Positions 32,815-40,718 are shown, counted from the stretch's first letter. The stretch: 64,000 nucleotides of DNA from Nocardioides luteus (GCF_015752315.1 NZ_JADOVJ010000001.1:5626001-5690000), one strand, 5' to 3'. A program made the numbers and translations. The notes: generated by a model not told the origin, from the sequence alone.

Positions 32815-33428
32815 AGGTTCTCCTTCTCCGTGGCGCCGATGATCCGGCGCATCCCCTGGTAGGCGTGGTCGGCGGCCCGGTCGTCACCGTGCAGGAGGAG
32901 GGCCGGGGTGATGAACGAGGCGAGCGACTCGAGCCCGAACACGACCGCCTCCACATCGGTGTCCTCCGGCAGGTCGCCGGCCTGCACGGCGGTGGTGACG
33001 TCGGCGCGCAGCGCGGCCCGCCACTGGGTGCGTCCCTCGAGCAGTCGCTCGTGGACGACGCCGGAGCGGCCGTCGTAGTCATAGGTCACCTGCGTCATCA
33101 GGCACCCGCCGGGATAGCCGGGGTCGGCGGCGTACTCGGTCCAGGCCTCGCACGTGGCCAGCAGCCGGGGGAGGCCCGCCGGGAACCGCTTGACCGTGTC
33201 CCAGACCCGGGTGCGGAAGTCGGCGAAGACCATCTCGACCGTCTCCAGCTGGAGGGTCTCCTTGGTGCGGAACTGCCCGATCACCCCCGACTTGCTCATC
33301 TGGACGATGTCGGCCAACCGCCCGATCGTCACGCTGTCCAGACCCTCGACGGAGGCCAGGTCGGCTGCTGCCTTGAGCACGCTCCGTCGGGTCTCGAGTG
33401 CCGCCTGCGCGGACGCACGTCCTGCCAT
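32811..33428 (-). CDS. TetR family transcriptional regulator, co-transcribed with lpdA
   Basis: A 205-residue regulator with the helix-turn-helix [20 protein letters not shown] then [21 protein letters not shown], a common TetR form in which Gly-Val-Ile-Gly replaces the Tyr-Tyr-His region. The C-terminal domain contains [17 protein letters not shown], of the TetR_C_16-like type. TAAAAT (33441-33436 on the minus strand) ends 7 nt before the ATG, so the mRNA may be leaderless; the same bases start an inverted repeat shared with the divergent SGNH hydrolase gene. Confidence 0.87.
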   Translation of the reverse strand: MAGRASAQAALETRRSVLKAAADLASVEGLDSVTIGRLADIVQMSKSGVIGQFRTKETLQLETVEMVFADFRTRVWDTVKRFPAGLPRLLATCEAWTEYAADPGYPGGCLMTQVTYDYDGRSGVVHERLLEGRTQWRAALRADVTTAVQAGDLPEDTDVEAVVFGLESLASFITPALLLHGDDRAADHAYQGMRRIIGATEKENL

Positions 33429-33440
33429 GCCTTCGATTTT

Positions 33441-33483
33441 AGCGCACGACCGATCGCTATTGCATAACGTACGATCGTGCGCT
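33441..33483. promoter_or_regulatory. Divergent operator-promoter between TetR-lpdA and SGNH hydrolase
   Basis: AGCGCACGA (33441-33449) and TCGTGCGCT (33475-33483) form a perfect 9-bp inverted repeat. The left arm touches the -10 hexamer TAAAAT of the TetR gene. The right arm ends at the -10 hexamer TAATCT (33484-33489) of the SGNH gene, which lies 6 nt before its ATG; a -35-like TTGCAT sits at 33460-33465. A TetR dimer on each arm could control both directions. Confidence 0.55.
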
Positions 33484-33495
33484 TAATCTCATTTC

Positions 33496-34173
33496 ATGAC
33501 GACCCACGAACTGGCCGGCGGCTTCGAGCTGGAGGCGACCGATCCGCACTGCGTCGACCCCGAGGCCGCCGCCGACCGCCTCCGTCACCAGCCGTGGCAG
33601 CGCTTCGCCGTGCTCGGTGACAGCGTCACCGCCGGGGTGAGGGGTCCGCTGGACGGCTACCGGGACGCGTCTTTCGCCGATCGCCTCGTGGAGGCGCTGG
33701 CGAGCACCCGCCCCGGGTTCGAGTCGGTGAACCTCGCCATCCCCTACCTGACCGTCGCCGAGATCCGGGAGGTCCAGCTCGAGCCGGCCCTGGCGTTCGC
33801 GCCCGACGCCGTGCTCGTGAGCGCGGGCGGCAACGACGCGTTCAACCCGTTCGACCCCGACCACCTGCGTACGCAGCTCGAGCTGCTCCTCGCGCCGCTG
33901 GCCGAGAGCGGCGCCACGGTCCTCACCGTCGGGCTCTTCGACCTCGCCCGCTCCGGGCTCGTGCCCGCAGACCAGGCCGTGGAGATGGCCGAGCGGTTCG
34001 ACGCCCTGGACCGGATCACCGCCGACGTAACCCAGAACCTGGGTGGCATCCACATCGACACCCACCACCACCCGCTGTCGGCCGACGCGTCGATCTACGC
34101 CCGCGATCGCATCCACGGCAACGCCCGCGGGCACGCGGTGGCCTTCGCCGCCATCGTCGACGCCCTCGCCTGA
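33496..34173 (+). CDS. SGNH/GDSL hydrolase family protein
   Basis: A 225-residue esterase-like protein. Block I AVLGDSVTAGV has the nucleophile Ser43, block III is SAGGNDAF, and block V DRIHGNARGH carries the Asp-His pair. The oxyanion Gly and Asn are therefore all visible. No signal peptide is seen, so it acts in the cytoplasm on an unknown ester. The start has no ribosome site and follows TAATCT by 6 nt, so the mRNA is probably leaderless. Confidence 0.88.
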   Translation: MTTHELAGGFELEATDPHCVDPEAAADRLRHQPWQRFAVLGDSVTAGVRGPLDGYRDASFADRLVEALASTRPGFESVNLAIPYLTVAEIREVQLEPALAFAPDAVLVSAGGNDAFNPFDPDHLRTQLELLLAPLAESGATVLTVGLFDLARSGLVPADQAVEMAERFDALDRITADVTQNLGGIHIDTHHHPLSADASIYARDRIHGNARGHAVAFAAIVDALA

Positions 34174-34216
34174 CCGGAGCGCGGCGCCGCCGGGCCGGAG
34201 GGCTAATCTGCCTCCG

Positions 34217-34993
34217 ATGAGCACGTACCGGTCCGACTGCTCCCGCTGCGCGGGCCTGTGTTGTGTGGCGCTGCCCTTCGCCCGCTCGGCGGACTTCCCG
34301 GAGGACAAGGCCGGCGGCGACCCGTGCCGCCACCTCGGACCCGACTTCGGCTGCGGGATCCACGAACAGCTGCGGGACCGCGGGTATGCCGGGTGCACGG
34401 TGTTCGAGTGCTTCGGCGCAGGTCAGCAGGTCACCCAGGTGACCTTCGGCGGTGCGGACTGGCGCACCGAGCCGGCGTCGCGGCAGGAGATGTTCGACGT
34501 CTTCGCGGTGATGCGGCAGCTGCACGAGATGCTGGCGCTGCTCCAGGAGGCGGTCGAGCGCAGCACGTCACCCGACCTCGCCGAGCTGGCCGCCCGGATC
34601 TCCTCGGCGGCGGGCGGCTCCGCAGACCAGGTCCTCGCCACCGACGTCGGCGCACTCCGCTCGGCGGTCGGGGGCGCGCTCCGCCGGGTGAGCGCCGAGG
34701 TGCGCCACCCCGCAGGCCAGGCGCTGGCGGGTGCCGACCTGCTCGGTCGTGACCTGCGCCGGAGAGACCTGCGCCGTGCCGACCTCAGGGGCGCGCTCCT
34801 GGTGGCCGCCGACCTGCGCGGCGTCGATCTCACCGACGCCGACCTGCTCGGCGCGGATCTCCGGGACGCGGCCGTCGCGGGCGCGGACCTCTCGCGGGCG
34901 CTCTTCCTCAGCCAGGCGCAGGTCAATGCCCTGCGAGGAGACGGGAGCACCCGCCTGCCCGCAGGGCACGACCGGCCCGCCCACTGGGGCTAG
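34217..34993 (+). CDS. Cysteine-cluster (YkgJ-like) protein fused to pentapeptide repeats
   Basis: A 258-residue fusion. The N-terminus DCSRCAGLCCVALPF has the CxxCxxxCC pattern of YkgJ-like metal- or iron-sulfur-chelating proteins, and further cysteines follow (DPCRHLG, FGCGIHEQL, YAGCTVFECFG). A helical middle (about 95-160) leads to a C-terminal run of pentapeptide repeats, A(D/N)LxG type: GADLLGRDLRRRDLRRADLR onward, roughly 172-240. Pentapeptide repeats form a right-handed beta-helix, sometimes DNA-mimicking. TAATCT ends 7 nt before the ATG, so the gene is probably leaderless. Confidence 0.82.
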   Translation: MSTYRSDCSRCAGLCCVALPFARSADFPEDKAGGDPCRHLGPDFGCGIHEQLRDRGYAGCTVFECFGAGQQVTQVTFGGADWRTEPASRQEMFDVFAVMRQLHEMLALLQEAVERSTSPDLAELAARISSAAGGSADQVLATDVGALRSAVGGALRRVSAEVRHPAGQALAGADLLGRDLRRRDLRRADLRGALLVAADLRGVDLTDADLLGADLRDAAVAGADLSRALFLSQAQVNALRGDGSTRLPAGHDRPAHWG

Positions 34994-35000
34994 GACGCGC

Positions 35001-36047
35001 TCAGGCCAGCGTGGCCGTGTCGATCACGAAGCGGTAGCGCACGTCGGAGGCCAGGACCCGGGCGTACGCCTCGTTGATCTGCTCCGCCGCGATCACCTCG
35101 ACGTCGGCGCCGATGCCGTGCTCGGCGCAGAAGTCGAGCATCTCCTGGGTCAGCGGGATGCCGCCGATCATCGAGCCCGCGAAGTTGCGGCGGTTGGTGA
35201 GCAGCGAGAACACGTTGACGCTCAGCGGCGCGGGCGGGGCGCCGACGTTGACCAGCGTGCCGTCCACGGCGAGCAGGCCGAGGTAGTCGTCGACGGGGAT
35301 CTCGGCGCTGACCGTGTTCACGATCAGGTCGAAGCTGTTCTTCAGCGTCTCGAACGTCGCCGGGTCGGAGGTGGCGTAGTAGTGGTCGGCACCGAGCCGC
35401 AGACCGTCCTCCTGCTTCTTCAGCGACTGCGAGAGCACGGTGACCTCGGCGCCCATCGCGTGGGCGATCTTGACGCCCATGTGGCCGAGGCCGCCGAGCC
35501 CGACGATCGCCACCTTCTTGCCGGGGCCCGCGCCCCAGCGCTTCAGCGGGGCGTACGTCGTGATGCCGGCGCACAGCAGCGGCGTCGCGGCCGCGGCGTC
35601 CAAGCTCTCGGGCACCTTGAGCGCGAAGTGCGCGTCGACCACGACATGGGTGGAGTAGCCGCCCTGGGTGAAGGAGCCGTCCCGGTCCTTCGCGGCGTAC
35701 GTCCCGACACCGCCGCCCGGGGTCGAGCAGTGCTGCTCGTCGCCGTTGCGGCAGTTGTCGCACTCGCGGCACGAGTTGACGAAGCAGCCGACGCCGACGC
35801 GGTCGCCGACCTGGTGGTTGGTGACGGCCGAGCCGACCTCGGTGACGCGGCCGACGATCTCGTGGCCCGGGACGACCGGGAACGGCTGCGGGCCCCAGTC
35901 GCCGTTGACGGTGTGGATGTCGGAGTGGCAGATGCCGGCGTACTCGATCGCGATGAGGACGTCGTTCTCCCCGACCGGGCGGCGCTCGATGGTGGTCGGG
36001 GCCAGCGGCTCACCGGCGGAGGGGGCTGCGTACGCGTTGACGCGCAT
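35001..36047 (-). CDS. Zinc-dependent NAD(P) alcohol dehydrogenase, YahK/cinnamyl type
   Basis: A 348-residue medium-chain dehydrogenase. Catalytic zinc ligands sit in [16 protein letters not shown] and GHEIVG. The structural zinc lobe is [15 protein letters not shown], and the NAD(P) fold is [18 protein letters not shown]. The YahK branch reduces a broad range of aldehydes with NADPH. ATG at 36047 follows CAGGAGAAC. It lies 32 bp downstream of a MerR-type gene on the same strand, suggesting aldehyde- or electrophile-responsive control. Confidence 0.93.
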   Translation of the reverse strand: MRVNAYAAPSAGEPLAPTTIERRPVGENDVLIAIEYAGICHSDIHTVNGDWGPQPFPVVPGHEIVGRVTEVGSAVTNHQVGDRVGVGCFVNSCRECDNCRNGDEQHCSTPGGGVGTYAAKDRDGSFTQGGYSTHVVVDAHFALKVPESLDAAAATPLLCAGITTYAPLKRWGAGPGKKVAIVGLGGLGHMGVKIAHAMGAEVTVLSQSLKKQEDGLRLGADHYYATSDPATFETLKNSFDLIVNTVSAEIPVDDYLGLLAVDGTLVNVGAPPAPLSVNVFSLLTNRRNFAGSMIGGIPLTQEMLDFCAEHGIGADVEVIAAEQINEAYARVLASDVRYRFVIDTATLA

Positions 36048-36079
36048 GGATGTTCTCCTGGGTCTGAGATGGGGGTGGA

Positions 36080-36538
36080 TCAATGGTTCTCGCGGCTGCG
36101 GATCTGGCCTGCCAGCGCGTGTGCCTGCTCGCCGATCTGATCGGCGCGCACCTCGTCGCCGGCTGCGACGGCTCGCCAGTAGTCGGTCTTGAGACCGACG
36201 TACGCCCGCCGCAGCTCGAGAAACTCGGCCTCCCGGGCGAGGTGCGCGGCATGCTCGGTGAGCATGTCGATCTGCTCGCGCGCGCCGTCGCGCCCGAGAC
36301 GGCTGTTGCCGACGTACGTCCTCATGTCGTCGATCGAGAGGCCGATCGCGGCGAGGCACGCGACGCCGGTCAGGCGATCCAGGTCGGTCTCGTCGTAGAC
36401 CCGATGGCCGCTGCTCGCGCCGCGGCTGACCGGCTCGATCAGCCCGATCGTCTCGTAGTAGCGCAGCGTGCTGGCCGGCAGCCCGGTCAGCGTCGCCACC
36501 TCCCGGATCGTGTACGTCCGAGTCGTCGATGCAGTCAC
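36080..36538 (-). CDS. MerR family transcriptional regulator
   Basis: A 152-residue regulator. The N-terminal winged helix [20 protein letters not shown] and [20 protein letters not shown] are typical, followed by a dimer helix with [18 protein letters not shown] and a coiled coil. No metal-binding cysteine cluster is present, so it belongs with the aldehyde/redox-type (NmlR/AdhR-like) branch more than the metal sensors. Starts at GTG 36538, 7 nt after a -10 hexamer, without a ribosome site. It is transcribed with the alcohol dehydrogenase gene. Confidence 0.9.
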   Translation of the reverse strand: MTASTTRTYTIREVATLTGLPASTLRYYETIGLIEPVSRGASSGHRVYDETDLDRLTGVACLAAIGLSIDDMRTYVGNSRLGRDGAREQIDMLTEHAAHLAREAEFLELRRAYVGLKTDYWRAVAAGDEVRADQIGEQAHALAGQIRSRENH

Positions 36539-36545
36539 GTCGACG

Positions 36546-36575
36546 ACGCTAAGAACTTCAAGTACTTGAAGTCAA
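36546..36575 (-). promoter_or_regulatory. MerR-type promoter with palindrome in a long spacer
   Basis: On the minus strand TTGACT (36575-36570) and TAGCGT (36551-36546) are separated by 18 bp, longer than the optimum, as in MerR-activated promoters. A perfect palindrome ACTTCAAGTACTTGAAGT (36555-36572) nearly fills the spacer. Transcription should begin about 36538-36539, at the GTG itself, giving a leaderless mRNA and autoregulation of merR plus the dehydrogenase. Confidence 0.7.
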
Positions 36576-36578
36576 AGG

Positions 36579-37238
36579 TCACGCTGACCCGGTGAGCACG
36601 AGCGCGCCGAGCCCGGTCATCGCGGTGCCCGCCAGCCCTTCGGTACGCCGTGCGAAGGCCGGTGACTGCAGGCGCGGAGCGAGCCGGGTGATGACGGTGA
36701 TCAGCGCGGCGTACCAGACCAGGCAGAGCAGCCAGAAGGTCGCCGCGAGAGCGATGTGCTGGGCCAGCGGCGTCAGCGGCGAGAGGTCGAACTGCGGGAA
36801 CAGCGACAGGTAGAAGGCGGCGACCTTCGGGTTGAGGAGGTTGCTCAGCAGGCCCTGGCGGAAGCATGCCGAGCGTGCGATGCCACCCGGCCTCGGGCGG
36901 GCGATGGCGGCTGCGGCTGCCGATACGCCCGGGGTCCGATGCTCGCGGCGGGCGCGGACGTAGGCGCGCAGGGCCTGGACGCCGAGGTAGACGAGGTAGA
37001 CGCCGCCGGCGACCCGGACGATCTGGAACAGGGTGGGAGAGGCGGTCAGCAGGGCGGTGATGCCGAGGGCGGCGGCGGTGCCGAGGATCGCGAGGCCGGT
37101 CATGATGCCGGCCGCGGTCCAGAGGGCCCCGGCGCGTCCGCTGCGGGCGGCGTTGCGCAGCGTCAGCATCATGTCCGGGCCGGGGACGACGATGACGACG
37201 AGCGAGGTGGCCGCGAAGGCGACCAGTTGTTCCACCAT
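36579..37238 (-). CDS. LysE family translocator
   Basis: A 219-residue exporter of the LysE/RhtB superfamily with six hydrophobic segments. The hallmark VVIVVPGPDMMLTLRNAARSG is in the first segment, GGVYLVYLGVQALRA follows, and FRQGLLSNLLNPKVAAFYLSLFPQF matches the central signature (G-x-x-N-x-x-N-P-K). It exports an amino acid or related metabolite. ATG at 37238 is preferred: a TAGAAT -10 hexamer ends 7 nt before it, indicating a leaderless mRNA. It is divergent from an Lrp gene, the classic arrangement for control. Confidence 0.9.
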   Translation of the reverse strand: MVEQLVAFAATSLVVIVVPGPDMMLTLRNAARSGRAGALWTAAGIMTGLAILGTAAALGITALLTASPTLFQIVRVAGGVYLVYLGVQALRAYVRARREHRTPGVSAAAAAIARPRPGGIARSACFRQGLLSNLLNPKVAAFYLSLFPQFDLSPLTPLAQHIALAATFWLLCLVWYAALITVITRLAPRLQSPAFARRTEGLAGTAMTGLGALVLTGSA

Positions 37239-37287
37239 GCACGCCATTCTATCGCTCATTCGGCGCACTTTGATTGCCGATAATGTC

Positions 37288-37306
37288 CTCAGTGGCGGAT
37301 ACTGAG
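37288..37306. promoter_or_regulatory. Inverted repeat in the lysE/lrp gap
   Basis: CTCAGT (37288-37293) and ACTGAG (37301-37306) form a perfect inverted repeat 5 bp before the lrp ATG. A wider pair ATTGC/GCAAT flanks it. GATACT (37298-37303) could be the lrp -10 element, 7 nt before the start, so Lrp bound here would repress its own gene. Confidence 0.45.
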
Positions 37307-37310
37307 CAAT

Positions 37311-37760
37311 ATGACGAGCATCGATGCCACCGACCGAGCAATTCTCCGTGAACTCACCATCGACGGTCGGTTGAGCAACGTGGAGCTGGCCTCTCGGGTG
37401 GGCCTGACACCTGCGCCGTGTCTGCGCAGGGTCAGGCGCCTGGAGGAGTCCGGGGTGATCGCCGGCTATCGGGCCCGGTTGGACCCGGTGGCCTCGGGGC
37501 GGGAGTTCTGCGTCTACGTGCTCGTCCAGATCACGATGACCAGCAGGGAGGTCGTCGAGCAGTTCGAGGAGAAGGTCGCCTCCTACGAGGAGGTCACCGA
37601 GATGCGGCGCGTCTACGGCGAGATCGACTACGTGATCCGCGTCGACGTCGCCGACAGCAACGCCTTCGAACGCTTCCAGACCGAGAAGATGTACCCGCTC
37701 CCGGGCGTCCACCGCATGGTCTCCCATCCCACGATGAAGGCCGTCAAGAGCAACGACTGA
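37311..37760 (+). CDS. Lrp/AsnC family transcriptional regulator
   Basis: A 149-residue regulator with the Lrp winged helix at about 4-55 (DATDRAILRELTIDGRLSN, then VELASRVGLTPAPCLRRVRRLE) and an ActD-like RAM domain for amino-acid binding (EFCVYVLVQITM to the end). Length is normal. It is divergent from a LysE exporter and probably activates it when an amino acid accumulates. The last 43 bp of the gene are repeated imperfectly at 38865-38907, which suggests that a DNA segment entered at this 3' end without destroying the gene. Confidence 0.92.
   Translation: MTSIDATDRAILRELTIDGRLSNVELASRVGLTPAPCLRRVRRLEESGVIAGYRARLDPVASGREFCVYVLVQITMTSREVVEQFEEKVASYEEVTEMRRVYGEIDYVIRVDVADSNAFERFQTEKMYPLPGVHRMVSHPTMKAVKSND
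37718..37760 (+). repeat. Left direct repeat: 3' end of lrp
   Basis: The final 43 bp of lrp match 38865-38907 at 40 of 43 positions, in the same orientation. The two copies encode HPTMKAVKSND and RPTMKAVESND before the stop codon. Together they bound a 1.1-kb insert, as attachment sites of a gene-end integrating element would. Confidence 0.75.
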
Positions 37761-37962
37761 CCGTCAAGAACAGAAGACGTACGTCACGGCTCGCAAGCCC
37801 AGCGAAGGCAAACCGGCCGACTTCCTGATGTGTGACTTCGACCGCGAGATGAAGCGCTGTGCCGGTGTCGTGCGAGACACTGCTGACCTCGGTGTCCCGG
37901 AGCCGGATCGGGTGACTGTGGACGTACGCCCCGACGACGAAAGGGCTCGGCAATGTCAGTGA
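37759..37962 (+). pseudogene. Headless toxin-like C-terminal coding fragment
   Basis: Directly after the lrp stop, in another frame, an open frame of about 65 codons with normal codon bias reads KTYVTARKPSEGKPADF, then LMCDFDREMKRCAGVVRDTA and ends RPDDERARQCQ. It has no start codon of its own in the first part (an internal ATG is at 37828) and no ribosome site. Its stop overlaps the start of the YezG-like gene by 10 bp, the spacing seen between a polymorphic toxin's C-terminus and its immunity gene. I recognise no named toxin fold. It may be the tail left after a deletion. Confidence 0.4.
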
Positions 37963-38426
37963 TCGATGTGACCGCTCCTTCGGTGGTTCGGCAGGAACAG
38001 CTCTTCGAGCAGATCGCCATCCGCCTCCCGGACGAGGTCGACGGCGACTGGACGATGCTCGTCTTCAACCACCGCAATCTCCTGGGTCTCTCCAACGGCC
38101 GCATCGACATCCATCGACCAGGTGGCTACATCGACTACTCCGTGCCTCCGGACGTGGTCGTCCCGTCGATCGACGAGCTCAGGCGGGTCATGTACCGGCC
38201 CGGAAGGGGCGCCTGGTTCTCGGGGCGATGGACCATCACCAACATCGACGGCAACGGCGAGAAGATCTCGGCCAACGCCTCGTTCAATCGCGACGACGAG
38301 CCCGTGTGGCGCCGCACCGTGCACCCCGAGCTGTACGCCCTCGACCTCGAAGCCTTTCCGCGCGACGAGGAGAGCACTCCTGACTGGCTACGTCAGAAGG
38401 TTGCTGAGGCACGAAGTGGGTCGTAG
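37953..38426 (+). CDS. YezG/DUF600-like immunity-type protein
   Basis: A 157-residue acidic soluble protein. The features FEQIAIRLPDEVDGDWTMLVF, then ELRRVMYRPGRGAWFSGRWT and FNRDDEPVWRR with a closing LEAFPRDEESTPDWLRQKV resemble the YezG (DUF600) immunity family, whose members neutralise secreted nuclease toxins. The similarity is judged by eye and moderate. ATG at 37953 follows GACGAAAGGGC. It overlaps the fragment before it and the membrane gene after it, and lies inside the repeat-bounded insert, so it looks like an orphan immunity gene. Confidence 0.55.
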   Translation: MSVIDVTAPSVVRQEQLFEQIAIRLPDEVDGDWTMLVFNHRNLLGLSNGRIDIHRPGGYIDYSVPPDVVVPSIDELRRVMYRPGRGAWFSGRWTITNIDGNGEKISANASFNRDDEPVWRRTVHPELYALDLEAFPRDEESTPDWLRQKVAEARSGS

Positions 38427-38856
38427 ACAGGCTGTGCGCGGGCGCGGGTTTGCAGACCCGAGCAAGACGACGCGCACATTGCGGGTGGTCTTGGCGTTCG
38501 TCGTGCTGTTCACGGTCTCATTCGCGGCGTCGACCGCCATCACCACATCGTTCAGCGCTGGCGAACTCTCGGGAATGCCGTTGACGGCTTTCGTTGCTGC
38601 GGCCGGAGCCACCTTCATCGGATGGCTGACGCTGATGGTGTTCTCGTACTCCGCCGCCTTCCGTGGGCGCCGGCCGGTTCCGCTGGCGATCGTTTCCTTG
38701 GCGGCTGCACTTGTCGGCGGCGCCGCCTGCATCCTCGCGCTCACAGCCAGTGTCCTGATCGGGCACACCTTTGCTGGCCCAATCCTTGCTCTTCAACTCG
38801 TCTGGAGCTTTGCGCTCGGTGTACTCGGGTTCCTGGCTTTGGCAGGTAGCCGTTGA
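38416..38856 (+). CDS. Small integral membrane protein, unknown family
   Basis: A 146-residue protein with a basic N-terminus and four hydrophobic segments (VVLAFVVLFTVSFAASTAIT; MPLTAFVAAAGATFIGWLTL; IVSLAAALVGGAACILALTA; ILALQLVWSFALGVLGFLAL). GTG at 38416 is chosen, with GAGG 9 nt before it; TTG 38401 and GTG 38434 are in frame. It overlaps the YezG-like gene by 11 bp, so the two are linked. Codon use is less GC-biased than in the flanking genes, consistent with recent arrival. No family recognised. Confidence 0.55.
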   Translation: MGRRQAVRGRGFADPSKTTRTLRVVLAFVVLFTVSFAASTAITTSFSAGELSGMPLTAFVAAAGATFIGWLTLMVFSYSAAFRGRRPVPLAIVSLAAALVGGAACILALTASVLIGHTFAGPILALQLVWSFALGVLGFLALAGSR

Positions 38857-38864
38857 TGAATCGG

Positions 38865-38907
38865 GGTCTCCCGCCCCACGATGAAGGCCGTCGAGAGCAA
38901 CGACTGA
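38865..38907 (+). repeat. Right direct repeat: copy of the lrp 3' end
   Basis: An out-of-place 43-bp copy of the end of lrp, 40 of 43 bases identical to 37718-37760 and still ending in the TGA. The differences change His to Arg and Lys to Glu in the encoded peptide, so it looks like the end of a related lrp allele and not an exact target duplication. Confidence 0.75.
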
Positions 38908-38928
38908 CTCACCGTGGGGTCGGGAGCG

Positions 38929-39684
38929 TCAGTGCATGTGTGACCCGCCGTTGACGTCGTACGTCACGCCCGTGATGTAGCCCGACTCCGGCCGGCACAG
39001 GAAGGTGATCAGGTCGGCGACGTCCTCGACGCGGCCGTTGCGGCCGACCGGGATGCCCTCGATCAGCTTGGCCTTGCGCTCGCCCTCGAGGGCGCCGCCG
39101 GTGATGTCGGTGTCGATGAGCCCAGGGGCGACCGAGTTGACGGTGATCCCGTACTGACCGACCTCGCGGGCGAGCGCCTTGGCGAACCCGAGCTGTCCGG
39201 CCTTCGCGGCCGAGTACGCCACCCCGCCGAAGACCCCGCCGCCGCGCTCGGCCGAGACGGAGGAGAGGAAGACGACCCGGCCGAAGCCGCGCTCGACCAT
39301 GCCAGGCGTGACCCGGTGGGTGATGTTGAAGGCGCCGCGTACGTTGACCGCGAAGACGCGGTCCCACTCGGCAGCGCTGACCTCGAGGAACGGGACCGGT
39401 GAGGTGATGCCGGCGTTGTTGACCAGCGCGCCGATCGGTGCGGCGGAGCGCTCGAGCTCGGCGACGGCGGCCTCGACGGAGGTCTCGTCGGTGACGTCGC
39501 AGGCCAGGCCGTGGGCCGCGACGCCGTGCTGCGAGGCGATCTCGGCAGCGGTCTCCTTGGCAGCGACCTCGTCGAGGTCGAGGATGGCGACATCCCAGCC
39601 GGCGGCGGCGAGGGCGTGTGCGGTGGCGCGGCCGATGCCGCGACGGGAGGCGGCGCCGGTGACGATGGCAGTGCTCTTCGACAT
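38929..39684 (-). CDS. Short-chain dehydrogenase/reductase
   Basis: A 251-residue classical SDR. The cofactor motif reads AIVTGAASRRGIGRATAHALA, a variant of TGxxxGIG with a two-residue insertion. NNAG appears as LVNNAGITSPVPFLEVS. The catalytic set is Ser in VVFLSSVSAERGGG and the pair YSAAKAG. GLIDTDITGG precedes the C-terminal CRPESGYITGVTYDVNGGSH. It should reduce or oxidise a sugar-derived or hydroxy compound with NAD(P). It is the last gene of the run that includes the split transketolase, 14 bp downstream. Confidence 0.92.
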   Translation of the reverse strand: MSKSTAIVTGAASRRGIGRATAHALAAAGWDVAILDLDEVAAKETAAEIASQHGVAAHGLACDVTDETSVEAAVAELERSAAPIGALVNNAGITSPVPFLEVSAAEWDRVFAVNVRGAFNITHRVTPGMVERGFGRVVFLSSVSAERGGGVFGGVAYSAAKAGQLGFAKALAREVGQYGITVNSVAPGLIDTDITGGALEGERKAKLIEGIPVGRNGRVEDVADLITFLCRPESGYITGVTYDVNGGSHMH

Positions 39685-39698
39685 GTCAGTTCTCCTGG

Positions 39699-40718
39699 TC
39701 AGTGGGTGAGCTCGGTGCGGACGCGATCGACGATCGAGGCGGTCGACAGCCCGTAGCGGTCGTGGAGTGTGGGCAGGGCTCCGGCGGCGAGGAACTCGTC
39801 CGGAAGCGCGATCGGCACGATCCGGCGGCCGACCGCGGCGAAGGCGAGCGTGGACGCGACCGCCTCGGCGAGCCCGCCGACGACGGTGTGGTTCTCGAGG
39901 GTGACGACCAGCCGATCGCCGGAAGCGGCGGCGATGATCGCCTCGCGGTCGAGCGGCTTGATCGTCGGCACGTGCAGGACCGAGACGTCGACGTGGTCCT
40001 TCTCCAGCCGCTCGGCGGCCTGCAGGGCGCGCATGGTCATCAGCCCGGTCGAGATGAGCACGACATCACGCCCGGTACGCAGCTCGGCTGCCTTGCCCAG
40101 CTGGAAGGTGTAGTCGTACTCGTCGAGCACCCGTGGCACCGCGCCGCGCAGCAGCCGGAGATAGGTCGGCCCGGCATGCGAGGCCAGCTGCGGCACCGCC
40201 TGCTCGAGGTCGACGGCGTCGCACGGGTCGACGACGGTGAGGTTCGGGCAGGCGCGCAGGATGGCGAGGTCCTCGGTGGCCTGGTGGCTGGGACCGTAGC
40301 CGGTCGTCAGTCCGGGGAGCGCCCCGACGACGTTCACGTTCAGCCCGGGCTCGGCGATGTCGAGGCAGAGGAAGTCGTAGGCCCGCCGGGTGGCGAAGAC
40401 GGAGTACGTCGACGCGAACGGCACCAGCCCCACCTCGGCCATGCCGGCGGCTGCGCCGAGCAGGGCCTGCTCGGCCATCCCCATCTGGAAGAACCGCTCC
40501 GGGTGGGCCTCGCGGAAGATGTGCATGTCGGTGTACTTCGCCAGGTCCGCGGAGAGCCCGACGATCTCGGGTCGCTCCTCGGCCAGCGCCGCGAGCGCGT
40601 GGCCGAACGGGGCCGGCGTCGTCTTCTGTCCCGGGTCCGCGAAGGACGCGATCATCGCCGACGTGGTGAGCTTCTTCTTCACGGGAGCGGGAACGGCGGG
40701 GGCAACGGTGCTGGTCAT
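39699..40718 (-). CDS. Transketolase C-terminal subunit
   Basis: A 339-residue protein holding the pyrimidine-binding and C-terminal domains of a transketolase. The catalytic-base region is the family's MGMAEQALLGAAAGMAEVGLVPF with the Glu that activates thiamine diphosphate. TTGYGPSHQATEDLAILRACP is the phosphate-region motif, and GDRLVVTLENHTVVGGLAEAVA is from the last domain. It forms the active enzyme with the N-terminal subunit encoded just upstream, with a 4-bp ATGA overlap. It moves two-carbon ketol units between sugar phosphates. Confidence 0.92.
   Translation of the reverse strand: MTSTVAPAVPAPVKKKLTTSAMIASFADPGQKTTPAPFGHALAALAEERPEIVGLSADLAKYTDMHIFREAHPERFFQMGMAEQALLGAAAGMAEVGLVPFASTYSVFATRRAYDFLCLDIAEPGLNVNVVGALPGLTTGYGPSHQATEDLAILRACPNLTVVDPCDAVDLEQAVPQLASHAGPTYLRLLRGAVPRVLDEYDYTFQLGKAAELRTGRDVVLISTGLMTMRALQAAERLEKDHVDVSVLHVPTIKPLDREAIIAAASGDRLVVTLENHTVVGGLAEAVASTLAFAAVGRRIVPIALPDEFLAAGALPTLHDRYGLSTASIVDRVRTELTH

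Noticed and set aside
37718..38907. Insertion sequence or transposon
   Set aside because: No transposase gene and no terminal inverted repeats; the bounding repeats are direct and derived from the lrp end.
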